Both the position numbers and the translations under genes were made by a program. Positions 43,388 through 51,715 of a stretch of DNA of 64,000 nucleotides are shown here, one piece after another (within the stretch, counting starts at the first letter, position 1; each line of letters opens with the position of its first letter). The stretch is from the NCBI GenBank assembly GCA_021730785.1, contig JAKFWF010000025.1, forward strand, positions 62,001 to 126,000, in the 5' to 3' direction. The notes under the pieces are model-generated. The model was not told the origin of the DNA and searched no databases. It saw only the letters and a program-made list of their open reading frames with translations. Source of the stretch: Hyphomicrobiaceae bacterium (GTDB taxonomy: Bacteria > Pseudomonadota > Alphaproteobacteria > Rhizobiales > Hyphomicrobiaceae).

Positions 43388-44056
43388 TCACGTGCACAAA
43401 GGCACGCGGCGGCCGAAACCATTGCGAAATTGATGCCAGTCCGCCGCAGTGTCGACATCGGACAAGCGAGCCGCGTGGCCAATTGAGCAGCCGGCCAGAT
43501 TGGCGGTGGTGTCGGTCAACGTCGTCGCGCTCGACCATCGAACGGGGCGAAACGGTTGCAGAATGCGCGGACTGCGCCTGAGGCCGACCAGCCAATAGCC
43601 CCCGTCCGGGGCCGGGCCTAGCACCGCATCGCGGCCGCGCAACGCCTGGAAGGCGGCAGCAATATGGGCTGCGGTGATCGCCGGGATATCGGTGCCGATG
43701 ATGATCAGCGGGCCGGGGGCGCGATGCTGCATGATCCGCTGCATGCGGCGGCCGAGATCCCCACTCCCTTGCGCATGCCGCGTGATCGAAGCAGGCAAGG
43801 CGCGGCTGGCGACGCCCGGGTCGGGTGCGACCGCGAGTGAGGTTTCCCAGCGCGAATCGCGAGCCACCCGACCGAGCACGGCGGCCAGCGCATGCCGGTA
43901 AAATCGCGTGGCCTCGACCGCACCGATCTCGCGCGCCAGCCGGGTCTTGACCCGCCCCATCACCGGCACCTTGGCCATGACGACGAGGCGCAAGCGAAAA
44001 GGCGTCGCGGATCGCCGCGACGCCTTCGTTCTTGCAACAGGCCGATCGATCGCCAC
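43388..44056 (-). CDS. DUF2064 / TIGR04282-type nucleotidyl- or glycosyltransferase-like protein
   Basis: 222 residues, GTG start three bases after the stop of the upstream MBL gene, so translation is likely coupled. The N-terminal RLRLVVMAKVPVMGRVKTRLAREIG is the GT-A-like nucleotide-binding signature of TIGR04282 proteins. IIIGTDIPAITAAHIAAAFQALRGRDAVLGPAPDGGYWLVGL is the DUF2064 hallmark (GTD and GPA.DGGYWL). Related proteins act in arsenosugar or teichoic-like sugar transfer, but the substrate here is unknown. Confidence 0.85.
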   Translation of the reverse strand: MAIDRPVARTKASRRSATPFRLRLVVMAKVPVMGRVKTRLAREIGAVEATRFYRHALAAVLGRVARDSRWETSLAVAPDPGVASRALPASITRHAQGSGDLGRRMQRIMQHRAPGPLIIIGTDIPAITAAHIAAAFQALRGRDAVLGPAPDGGYWLVGLRRSPRILQPFRPVRWSSATTLTDTTANLAGCSIGHAARLSDVDTAADWHQFRNGFGRRVPLCT

Positions 44057-44059
44057 GCG

Positions 44060-45055
44060 TCAGGCAATCGGCTTGAACACGTAGCCGGTGCCATCCTTGG
44101 CGATGGTGCCGGCGCCCGGCATGCCGAAGTGATAGCCGGTGACGATCAGCTTGTCGGCGATGGCGCGGTCCATCAGCTTGCGGCGGGTGGCTTCGGCCAT
44201 GCTAGCATCGGCGTCGAAGAATGCGTGCCAACCCGGGTTCTTGAGGAACAGCGCCGGGACATTGGCGAGGTCGGACAGCACCATCATCTGCTTCTTGCCC
44301 GACGACACCAGGTAGCACGTGTGGCCCGGCGTATGGCCGTGGCTCGACACCGCTTTGATGCCGGGGGCGACTTCGGCGCCATCCTCGATCTGCTTGACGT
44401 TCTTCCACACGCCGAGCGTCGCCTGGACCCGCTTTGCAAGACCATGACGGGCCTCGGGCAGCTTGGTGAACACGGCCGGGTCGTTCCAGAACTTCTGCTC
44501 GGCCGCCGGCACGATGATCTCGGCGTTCGGGAACACCTGGGCGTTGGTGTCCTTGGCCATCAGGCCGAAGATGTGGTCGGGGTGATAGTGGGTGACGACA
44601 ATGGTCGAGATCTTGGCCGGATCGATGCCGGCGGCCTTCATGTTCTGCGACATCAGCAGGCCGGCGGTCGGCTGCACCTGGCCGCCGGTGCCGGCATCGA
44701 ACATCACATACTTGCCCTTGACCTTGACGACCGTGACCGTGAACGGGATCGGCACGTGCGCGTCGGTTAGCTTGCCGGCGACCAGCGCCTTCTTGGTGTC
44801 CTCCACGGAAGCGTTCTTGATGAAGGCTGCATCGTGCGCCTTCTCCCACACGCCGTCATAGATCGTGGTGACTTCCACGTCGCCGACCTTGAAACGCTTG
44901 AAGCTCTGGATCTTCGGCTCAGCGCCGGAGGCAGAGCCGGCGGCGGCTTTCTGGGCGTTGGCAGGGGCGATGAATTCGAGCTGGCCGTCGAGACCGAAGG
45001 CTGCCGCGGCGGCGCCGGCCGACACGACGAGATTGCGACGCGAGAGGATTGCCAT
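44060..45055 (-). CDS. exported metallo-beta-lactamase-fold hydrolase
   Basis: 331 residues from ATG 45055. A Tat-type signal (SRRNLVVSAGAAAAAFGLDG) suggests export. The MBL metal motif is VVTHYHPDHIFGLM (HxHxDH), with GHTPGHTCYLV, LSDLANVP and the HFGMPGAGTI final His-region conserved. This long-helix subfamily includes N-acyl-homoserine-lactonase-like and AttM-related enzymes, but also many uncharacterised periplasmic hydrolases. The DUF2064 gene follows at once and may be in the same operon. Confidence 0.88.
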   Translation of the reverse strand: MAILSRRNLVVSAGAAAAAFGLDGQLEFIAPANAQKAAAGSASGAEPKIQSFKRFKVGDVEVTTIYDGVWEKAHDAAFIKNASVEDTKKALVAGKLTDAHVPIPFTVTVVKVKGKYVMFDAGTGGQVQPTAGLLMSQNMKAAGIDPAKISTIVVTHYHPDHIFGLMAKDTNAQVFPNAEIIVPAAEQKFWNDPAVFTKLPEARHGLAKRVQATLGVWKNVKQIEDGAEVAPGIKAVSSHGHTPGHTCYLVSSGKKQMMVLSDLANVPALFLKNPGWHAFFDADASMAEATRRKLMDRAIADKLIVTGYHFGMPGAGTIAKDGTGYVFKPIA

Positions 45056-45183
45056 GGTGCATAATTCCTGTTGGATGCCGAGTGGCTGGAACGCGCGCAC
45101 CGTAGTGCGACACCATGCATCGAGATAGTAGGTCGGCAATTATCACGAAAAGTTGAAGTTCTGAGCGCGGGATCGCGTCGGGG

Positions 45184-46209
45184 CTACGCCGCCGACTCGA
45201 AACCGCCGAGTACGGCGGCAAGATTGTCGCCCAAAATCGGCGAGAGATAGCCACCTTCCTGGACGATGACAGTCGGCAGGCCCATGCGGGCGACCGCGGC
45301 GCCGATGGCGCTAAAGCCTGCCGTCGTGACCCCAAGCGCCTTGTAGGGATCGGCCTCGGAAGCATCGAGACCAAGAGCGAGCACCAGGGCGCCGACATCG
45401 AACATGGCAATGCGCGCCGTAGCAATTGCGAGCGCGTTGAGAAACACGCGGTCGCCCGAGCCATGGGCCAATGGCAGGTTGAGATTGCAGCCTTCGCCGG
45501 GGCCTGTCCCGCGCTCGTGCGCGTGTCCCCAGAAGAACGGATACAGCTGGTTCGGGTCGGCGTGGATCGACACGGTGAGGACGTCGCCACGGTGGTAGAA
45601 GATGCCCTGCGTGCCGTTGCCGTGATGCACGTCGACGTCGAGGATTGCGATGCGGTCGTGGTGCCGGCGCAGGTGCTGCGCGGCAATGGCTGAATTGTTC
45701 AGAAAGCAGAAGCCGCCCGCCATGTCGGCGAAGGCATGGTGGCCCGGTGGCCGGCATAGCGCATAGGCCGCCCGCTCGCCGGCAATCACCAATTCCGTTG
45801 CGGTCAAAGCGACGTCTGCTGCCAGCTGCGCTGCAGCCCATGTGCCAGGCCCGATCGGGCAAGAGGTGTCGGCCATGTGCCAGCCGGCGCGGCCGACGAT
45901 GCTCGCAGGATAGGTGCCCGCATACCGCGACGGGTGCACGTTCGGGATGATCTCTGGGCTGCTATCGCCGAGCGCCCGCCAGGCAAGATGGGCGTCCGCC
46001 AGGAATGCGAGGTACTCCGGCGTATGAACGGCTGCAAGCGGTCCAAGCCCGAATCGCTGCGGCGATCGCACGTCGTGTCGCCCGGACCGCAGGCCGGCGA
46101 TCAGGCGATCGGCGCGCTCGGGTACCTCGGTCGTGCGACGTACCTGCCCGCGCTGCAGGAAAAATTGCGGATCGTGATCGACGTGAGCTGGATCATAGAC
46201 GGCGTGCAT
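45184..46209 (-). CDS. histone deacetylase-family amidohydrolase (acetylpolyamine amidohydrolase-like)
   Basis: 341 residues, the length of acetylpolyamine amidohydrolase. LCRPPGHHAFADMAGGFCFLNNSAIAA gives the charge-relay His pair. ILDVDVHHGNGTQGIFYHRGDVLTVSIHADP holds Zn-ligand Asp and His, and LGLDASEADPYKALGVTTAGF the second Zn-Asp, with the catalytic Tyr replaced by EGGYL-type at the end (VIVQEGGYLSPI). It removes acetyl groups from polyamines, acetoin-like or other small amides. Divergent from the sugar kinase gene with 81 bp between. Confidence 0.9.
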   Translation of the reverse strand: MHAVYDPAHVDHDPQFFLQRGQVRRTTEVPERADRLIAGLRSGRHDVRSPQRFGLGPLAAVHTPEYLAFLADAHLAWRALGDSSPEIIPNVHPSRYAGTYPASIVGRAGWHMADTSCPIGPGTWAAAQLAADVALTATELVIAGERAAYALCRPPGHHAFADMAGGFCFLNNSAIAAQHLRRHHDRIAILDVDVHHGNGTQGIFYHRGDVLTVSIHADPNQLYPFFWGHAHERGTGPGEGCNLNLPLAHGSGDRVFLNALAIATARIAMFDVGALVLALGLDASEADPYKALGVTTAGFSAIGAAVARMGLPTVIVQEGGYLSPILGDNLAAVLGGFESAA

Positions 46210-46290
46210 GGGGGCTCACTATTCCTCGCAGGTGTTATCAGGCACTCTGCCATCCTTCGCCGCAAAGCGAAATCCAGGAACTCGTCGCCC

Positions 46291-47190
46291 ATGACCCGCA
46301 TCGTCTGCGTCGGCAGCATGAATATGGACATGGCGGCCTACAGCACCACGCTGCCGAGGCCGGGCGAGACCGTGTTTGGGACATCTCTTGTGTCCTCGCC
46401 GGGCGGCAAGGGGCTCAATCAAGCGGTGGCGGCCCGGCGGCTCGGCGCAACGGTGGCCTTCGTCGGCAACCTTGGACGCGATGATGCCGGTGATGCGGTC
46501 GCAGCCTTCCTCGCCGACGAGGGCATCGACATGCGGCGCATCGAACGTCTCGAGGGCGTGCAGACGGGGGCCGCGATCATCCTCGTCGATGCGGCATCGC
46601 AGAATGCGATCGTGGTGATCCCAGGCGCCAACATGGCCTGGAGCGAGGCGGCGCCCGGTCCGCTCAAGCTGCAGGCCGGCGACATCGTCGTGTCGCAATT
46701 CGAAATCCCCGATGCGGTGATCATTGCGGCCTTCACACAGGCGCGCGCGGCGGGGGCCCGCACCATTTTCAACGCGGCACCGGCGCGTGCCATGCCGCCG
46801 CAGCTGTTGGCGCTCGTCGATATCCTGGTGGTCAACGAGGTCGAGTTGGCCGCCACCTCGGGCCAGCCGATCGACGCGACCGACGTAACGGCCTTGACGG
46901 ACGCCGCCGCAACCCTGTCGCAGGGCGCCCGTGCGGTCATAGCTACACTTGGCGCAAACGGAGCGGTCGTCGCAGTGAACGGCCGGCCGACCCGCATCGC
47001 CGGCCTTCCTGTGCCAGCGATCGATACGGCCGGCGCCGGCGACTGCTTCATCGGCGCGCTGGCGGCAAGCCTCGCCCGTGGCGAGACCCTGGAAGCAGCC
47101 GCAACCTTCGCCAATCGCGCGGCGAGCCTTAGCGTCACCCGCAAGGGCACCGCCGTTGCCATGCCGTTCGCCCACGACCTCGACGCATAG
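46291..47190 (+). CDS. rbsK: ribokinase-like PfkB-family carbohydrate kinase
   Basis: 299 residues from ATG 46291. IVCVGSMNMDMAAYSTTLPRPGETVFG and SSPGGKGLNQAVAARRLGATVAFVGNLGRDDAGD are PfkB motif 1 (GGKGxNQA). The C-terminal motif 2 is AIDTAGAGDCFIGALAASLARG with the catalytic Asp (DTAGAGD). NEVELAATSGQPI precedes. Ribokinase phosphorylates ribose at O5; close relatives act on other sugars or nucleosides, so the symbol is a family-level call. No ribose transporter is adjacent. Divergent from the HDAC-like gene; xsc follows after a 144-bp gap. Confidence 0.85.
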   Translation: MTRIVCVGSMNMDMAAYSTTLPRPGETVFGTSLVSSPGGKGLNQAVAARRLGATVAFVGNLGRDDAGDAVAAFLADEGIDMRRIERLEGVQTGAAIILVDAASQNAIVVIPGANMAWSEAAPGPLKLQAGDIVVSQFEIPDAVIIAAFTQARAAGARTIFNAAPARAMPPQLLALVDILVVNEVELAATSGQPIDATDVTALTDAAATLSQGARAVIATLGANGAVVAVNGRPTRIAGLPVPAIDTAGAGDCFIGALAASLARGETLEAAATFANRAASLSVTRKGTAVAMPFAHDLDA

Positions 47191-47217
47191 CTGGGCCCCG
47201 GGCCGCAGTTCGCAATA

Positions 47218-47234
47218 TGGAACGATTTGGTCCA
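47218..47234 (+). promoter_or_regulatory. operator-like inverted repeat upstream of xsc
   Basis: TGGAAC-GATTT-GGTCCA is an imperfect 6-bp inverted repeat (five of six pairs) 100 bp upstream of the xsc start, followed by a -35-like TTGACT at 47242-47247 without a clear -10. Weak evidence; offered only as a candidate regulatory site. Confidence 0.3.
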
Positions 47235-47334
47235 GTTTTGTGTTGACTGCGGTGCCGGGCTCTGGTGGCGTGCCGGCCAGGGCGCGACCGCAGCAAACGC
47301 ACGCCGCCATCCGCAAACCCGAGGAGTTCAGCCG

Positions 47335-49110
47335 ATGAAAATGACCACCGAAGAAGCCTTTGTGAAGGTGCTGCAGATGCACGGCATCGAGCATGCCTTT
47401 GGCATCATCGGCTCGGCCTTCATGCCGATTTCGGACCTGTTCCCCAAGGCCGGTATCAAGTTCTGGGACGTGGCGCACGAGACCAACGGTGGCCTCATCT
47501 GCGACGGCTATACGCGTTCGACCGGCAAAATGGGCATGGCGATCGCCCAGAACGGACCCGGCGTCACCGGCTTCGTCACGGCGGTGAAGACCGCCTACTG
47601 GAACCACACGCCGATGCTGCTGGTGACGCCGCAGGCCGCCAACAAGACGATCGGCATGGGCGGCTTCCAGGAAGTGGAGCAGATGGCCATGTTCCGCGAC
47701 ATGGTCTGCTACCAGGAGGAAGTGCGTGATGCCTCGCGCACGGCGGAGGTGCTGAACCGCGTGATCCTGAAGGCCAAGCGCCTGTCGGCGCCGGCGCAGA
47801 TCAACATTCCGCGCGATTTCTGGACCCAGGTCATCGACATCACCCTGCCGGCGATCCTCGAGTTCGAGCGTCCCTCGGGCGGCGCCAAGGCCATCGCTGA
47901 GGCGGCCAAGCTGCTGTCGGACGCTAAGTTCCCGGTCATCCTGTCGGGGGCCGGCGTGGTCATCGGCAATGCGATCCCCGATTGCGTGGCGCTCGCTGAA
48001 AAGCTCGATGCGCCGGTGTGCTCGAACTATCAGCACAACGACAGCTTCCCGGGCTCCCATCGGCTGGCCTGCGGCCCGCTCGGCTACAACGGCTCGAAGG
48101 CCGCCATGGAGCTGATCGCCAAGGCCGACGTGGTCTTGGCCGTCGGCACCCGCCTCAACCCGTTTTCGACCTTGCCCGGCTACGGCATCGACTACTGGCC
48201 GAAGACGGCAAAGATCATCCAGGTCGACATCAATCCGGATCGCATCGGCCTGACCAAACCGGTCACCGTCGGCATCTGCGGCGATGCGAAGATGGTGGCG
48301 ATGTCGATCCTGAAGCAGCTCTCGGCGTCTGCCGGCAACGCCGGCCGCGAAGAACGCAAGGCGCTGATCCACAAGACCAAGTCGGCGTGGCTGCAGGCGC
48401 TGACCTCGATGGATCACGAGGATGATGATCCGGGCACCACCTGGAACAGCCGCGCCCGCAAGAAGGACCCCGACCGCATGTCGCCGCGCCAGGCGTGGCG
48501 GGCGATCCAGGCCGGATTGCCGAAGGACGCGATCATCTCGTCCGACATTGGCAACAACTGCGCCATCGGCAACGCCTATCCGACCTTCGAGCAGGGCCGT
48601 AAGTACTTGGCGCCCGGCCTGTTCGGGCCCTGTGGTTACGGCTTTCCCTCGATCATCGGCGCCAAGATCGGCTGCCCGGATGTGCCCGTGGTCGGCTTTG
48701 CCGGCGATGGCGCCTTCGGCATCTCCATGAGCGAGATGAGTTCGATTGGCCGCGAGGAATGGCCGGCGATCACCATGGTGATCTTCCGCAACTACCAGTG
48801 GGGCGCGGAAAAGCGCAACTCGACCCTGTGGTACGACGACAACTTCGTCGGCACCGAGCTCGACCCGCATCTGTCCTACGCCAAGGTCGCGCAGGGGTGC
48901 GGATTAAAGGGCGTCACCGTGCAGACGCAGGCCGAACTCACCGCCGCGCTGAAGGAAGCGTGCGACGCGCAGAAGAACAAGATCACCACCTTCATCGAAG
49001 TGATCCTCAACCAGGAGCTGGGCGAGCCCTTCCGCCGCGACGCCATGAAGAAGCCGGTCGAAGTGGCCGGCATCGATCGCAAGGACATGCGCAAGCAGAT
49101 GGTGGGGTGA
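47335..49110 (+). CDS. xsc: sulfoacetaldehyde acetyltransferase
   Basis: 591 residues, the Xsc length. A ThDP-dependent enzyme: N-terminal pyrimidine domain MKMTTEEAFVKVLQMHGIEHAFGIIGSAFMPISDLFPKAGI, the VAHETNGGLICDGYTRSTGKMGMAIAQNGPGVTGFVTAV active block, and the C-terminal diphosphate/Mg motif GDGAFGISMSEMSSIGREEWPAITMVIFRNYQWGAEKRNSTLWYDDNFVGTEL (the NYQWGAEKRN stretch is diagnostic of Xsc). It splits sulfoacetaldehyde with phosphate into acetyl phosphate and sulfite in taurine, isethionate or sulfoacetate breakdown. RBS GAGGAG lies seven bases before ATG 47335. ackA follows, so the acetyl phosphate may yield ATP. Confidence 0.95.
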   Translation: MKMTTEEAFVKVLQMHGIEHAFGIIGSAFMPISDLFPKAGIKFWDVAHETNGGLICDGYTRSTGKMGMAIAQNGPGVTGFVTAVKTAYWNHTPMLLVTPQAANKTIGMGGFQEVEQMAMFRDMVCYQEEVRDASRTAEVLNRVILKAKRLSAPAQINIPRDFWTQVIDITLPAILEFERPSGGAKAIAEAAKLLSDAKFPVILSGAGVVIGNAIPDCVALAEKLDAPVCSNYQHNDSFPGSHRLACGPLGYNGSKAAMELIAKADVVLAVGTRLNPFSTLPGYGIDYWPKTAKIIQVDINPDRIGLTKPVTVGICGDAKMVAMSILKQLSASAGNAGREERKALIHKTKSAWLQALTSMDHEDDDPGTTWNSRARKKDPDRMSPRQAWRAIQAGLPKDAIISSDIGNNCAIGNAYPTFEQGRKYLAPGLFGPCGYGFPSIIGAKIGCPDVPVVGFAGDGAFGISMSEMSSIGREEWPAITMVIFRNYQWGAEKRNSTLWYDDNFVGTELDPHLSYAKVAQGCGLKGVTVQTQAELTAALKEACDAQKNKITTFIEVILNQELGEPFRRDAMKKPVEVAGIDRKDMRKQMVG

Positions 49111-49244
49111 GCGGGCGAGGCCGCACCCCGCTGGAGGGACGCGGTCCTTCCAGCCCACCCGCTGTTAATTGGGGAGTTCGAGGGATGCGTCCCCTCGAGC
49201 GGGGCATGGGGCAGCAGCCCCGATCGCGAGTACGACTGGCAAGT

Positions 49245-50426
49245 ATGATGCACGAAATCCTGGTCCTCAATGCCGGTTCCTCGTCGCTCAAGTTCGCGGT
49301 GTTCGAGGTGCGGGCGGACGATGCCGATCTGGTTTGCAGCTTGCGCGGCCAGTTCGCAGGCTTCGGCAGCACGCCGTCGTTCGAGATGCGGGCGGCCGAG
49401 GGCATAGACCTGTCGGCCTCGCTGGGCGAACCCCTGCCGGCGACACAGGCCGAGGCTGTCGCCCCGCTGCTACGTGTCCTGGCGAAATGCGGGCGCGGCG
49501 AACGGCAACTCTCGGCCGTCGGCCATCGCTTCGTACACGGCGGGTCGAAGTACGCGAGCCCGGTCCTGGTCGACGCAGCGGCCCTGGCGGCGCTCGATGC
49601 CGTGGTGCCGCTGGCGCCGCTGCACATGCCGGCCAGCCTCGCCGTGTTGCGCGCCGCCCGTGCAGCGTTCCCGCTGGCGCCGCAAATCGCCTGCTTCGAT
49701 ACGGCATTCCATGCGACCCAGCCGGAGGTGGCAACGCGCGTGGCGCTGCCACGGGCGCTCGCCGACAAGGGCTATCGCCGCTATGGCTTCCACGGCCTGA
49801 ATTACGAGCATGTGGTTGCCGCACTGCCGCGCCTGTCCGGTGCCACTCTGCCGTCGCGCCTGTTGATCTTCCACCTCGGCAACGGGGCCAGCATCTGCGC
49901 CGTGCGCGACGGCGCCAGCGTGGCGACCACCATGGGCTACACGCCGCTCGATGGCCTCATCATGGGCACGCGCTGCGGGTCGATCGACCCCGGCCTGCTG
50001 ATCGCCCTGATGCGCGACGAGCACCTCGACGCCGACGCCCTGGAGCGGTTGTTGTACTGGCAGAGCGGCTTGTTTGCACTGTCGGGCGGTGCATCCGACA
50101 TGCGCGAGTTGCTGGCGCGTACCGATGCGCACGCGCGTCTCGCCGTTGATGCGTTCTGCTACTGGGCCGCCCGCCATGCCGGCAGCCTGGCGGTGGCGCT
50201 CGGCGGGCTCGACGCCATCATCTTCACCGGCGGAATGGGTGAGAATGCAGCCGAGATCCGTGCGCGGATCGCGGCCCACCTGGGCTGGCTCGGCGTCGCG
50301 CTCGATGCCGCATCGAATGCGACCCGTGGGCCCCGCCTGTCGCCGGCCGGCGCGACGATCGCGGTCTGGTGCATTCCCGCCGACGAAGAGGCAGCGATTG
50401 CCCGCGCGGTGGTGGGGGTGATCTGA
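49245..50426 (+). CDS. ackA: acetate kinase family protein
   Basis: 393 residues from ATG 49245 (or 49248). EILVLNAGSSSLKFAVFEV is the acetate-kinase N-signature. HRFVHGGSKYASPVLVD, FDTAFHATQP and HLGNGASICAVRDGASVATTMGYTPLDGLIMGTRCGSIDPGLL (signature 2) follow. GMGENAAEIRARI is the final phosphate-site motif. The enzyme interconverts acetyl phosphate and acetate with ATP/ADP. Following xsc by 134 bp on the same strand, it is placed to convert the acetyl phosphate from Xsc to acetate plus ATP, instead of the phosphotransacetylase usual in this setting. The exact start is uncertain; upstream sequence has only a weak RBS. Confidence 0.92.
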   Translation: MMHEILVLNAGSSSLKFAVFEVRADDADLVCSLRGQFAGFGSTPSFEMRAAEGIDLSASLGEPLPATQAEAVAPLLRVLAKCGRGERQLSAVGHRFVHGGSKYASPVLVDAAALAALDAVVPLAPLHMPASLAVLRAARAAFPLAPQIACFDTAFHATQPEVATRVALPRALADKGYRRYGFHGLNYEHVVAALPRLSGATLPSRLLIFHLGNGASICAVRDGASVATTMGYTPLDGLIMGTRCGSIDPGLLIALMRDEHLDADALERLLYWQSGLFALSGGASDMRELLARTDAHARLAVDAFCYWAARHAGSLAVALGGLDAIIFTGGMGENAAEIRARIAAHLGWLGVALDAASNATRGPRLSPAGATIAVWCIPADEEAAIARAVVGVI

Positions 50427-50915
50427 GGGTGATCGAGCATCTCCCCCTTTGCCGCCGGCGGGGCTCCATAACCCGAAATTTCACTTTGGCAGGTCCCACA
50501 CCGACGCAAGGTACCTCAAAGAAATCTACTCAAGGAACCTGTGACCAACGTGGGTTTTTGTTCGGCTGGAGCGGATCGGCGGCGCAACACGCACGGAATG
50601 CGCAGTCCGGCGTCATGCGGCGCCGAGTTTTCCGCGCGCCAGATACAAGTTCGCCGGTGCCAGCAGCGCGAACACCTGCGCCCCGTTCTTGGCGATGCCG
50701 CGAGAGCAGGACGCGACGGGTGATACGGGGACGGCACGCGTCGACGCGAAAGTGAGCCCCGTCGCCGACAAGCGCTGCCATGCCGGAGATTGCTTTCGGA
50801 CCCCCGACCAAGCCGTCCAGCCCTGACGAAGGGGCTCGTGTCGGTGCCACCTACGTTACTTCCGGCGGTATCACCAAGCGTCTGCAGGTGGGGCGATCAG
50901 CGCTGAGGCAAAGCT
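50427..50915. other. gene-free stretch with a possible decayed minus-strand tail
   Basis: No intact gene is supported. On the minus strand, ending at about 50614, a frame reads GIAKNGAQVFALLAPANLYLARGKLGAA and stop. Its composition looks coding and it could be the C-terminus of a decayed transposase- or enzyme-like gene, but it has no adequate start and the upstream part is frame-broken. The rest shows nothing. Confidence 0.4.
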
Positions 50916-51578
50916 TTACTTTTGTCCTTTTCGGGCCGCGATCTCCTCCATCGTCCGCCCAGGGCGCGAGCGGTACGTGGGCAGCGACCAGCCATAGACA
51001 ATGGCACCCCCTCGGACGCCAAGGGTGAGGAAAAATCCCAGCATCATGGCGGCAGTCCGGGGTGCGCCCAATCCGCTTGCTGCGACAAAGCAGATGGCGC
51101 CAGCCACCGAGGCTGTGACGTAGATTTCCTTGCGCAGGATGATGGAGGGTTCCTGGCCCAGGATGTCGCGGATAATGCCGCCCAGGGCCGCCGTGATCAC
51201 ACCCATGACGATGGCATTTACAGGTCCGGCGCCGGCGTCGAGCCCTTTCGCTGCCCCGCCAACTGAGACCAGTGCAAGCCCGATTGCATCCAGCCACACG
51301 AGTACCCGGTAACGGGAACCCAGGACATGGGCACCGAAATAGACAGCAACGGATGCGGCGAGGCATACGATCACGTATGCCGGTTCACGGACCCAGAATA
51401 CGGGCAGCCCCAGCAATAGATCGCGGACGGTGCCGCCGCCAATACCAGTGACAAGGCCAAGCCAACAGAAGCCGACGATATCCATTTGCTTGCGCGACGC
51501 GACGAGCGCGCCGGTGATCGCGAACACCGCAGAGGCGACAAGATCGACGACAGTGAGCGCCGAGGTAAGGGTCTGCAT
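50916..51578 (-). CDS. UPF0126 / TRIC-type trimeric intracellular cation channel-like membrane protein
   Basis: 220 residues with six to seven helices in two repeats. Repeat 1: DLVASAVFAITGALVASRKQMDIVGFCWLGLVTGIGGGTVRDLLLG (GGGTVRDLLLG). Repeat 2: GLALVSVGGAAKGLDAGAGPVNAIVMGVITAALGGIIRDILGQEPSIILRKEIYVTASVAGA (GGIIRDILG). The duplicated Gly-rich GG.(I/V)RD motif is the hallmark of the family, whose bacterial members are TRIC-type K+ channels. The start at 51578 follows an upstream ACCTGAAGGCATCTC leader. Divergent from the MFS gene. Confidence 0.92.
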   Translation of the reverse strand: MQTLTSALTVVDLVASAVFAITGALVASRKQMDIVGFCWLGLVTGIGGGTVRDLLLGLPVFWVREPAYVIVCLAASVAVYFGAHVLGSRYRVLVWLDAIGLALVSVGGAAKGLDAGAGPVNAIVMGVITAALGGIIRDILGQEPSIILRKEIYVTASVAGAICFVAASGLGAPRTAAMMLGFFLTLGVRGGAIVYGWSLPTYRSRPGRTMEEIAARKGQK

Positions 51579-51656
51579 GAGATGCCTTCAGGTGTAGTTG
51601 GGCTATGGAAATATTTCAAACAGATATTATTGTGTTTTGCAATTAACCGTGTCACG

Positions 51657-51676
51657 TTGTCTCAGCCGCGAGACAA
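51657..51676 (+). promoter_or_regulatory. perfect inverted repeat upstream of the MFS gene
   Basis: TTGTCTC-AGCCGC-GAGACAA: 7-bp arms, 6-bp spacer, 39 bp before the MFS start codon. An AT-rich run (ATATTTCAAACAGATATTATTG at 51611-51632) lies upstream and may hold the promoter. A half-site (AGACAA, reverse of TTGTCT) recurs at 53644-53649 before the MarR gene; whether the MarR protein binds it is conjecture. Confidence 0.55.
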
Positions 51677-51715
51677 AACGGACGTCGCGGCGCGTCATAA
51701 CTAGGGAGTACAACA

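Noticed and set aside
46219-48870. An 883-codon open frame on the minus strand opposite rbsK and xsc
   Set aside because: It mirrors two well-supported plus-strand genes, has a His/Arg/Asp-rich composition typical of antisense frames in GC-rich DNA and no recognisable domain.
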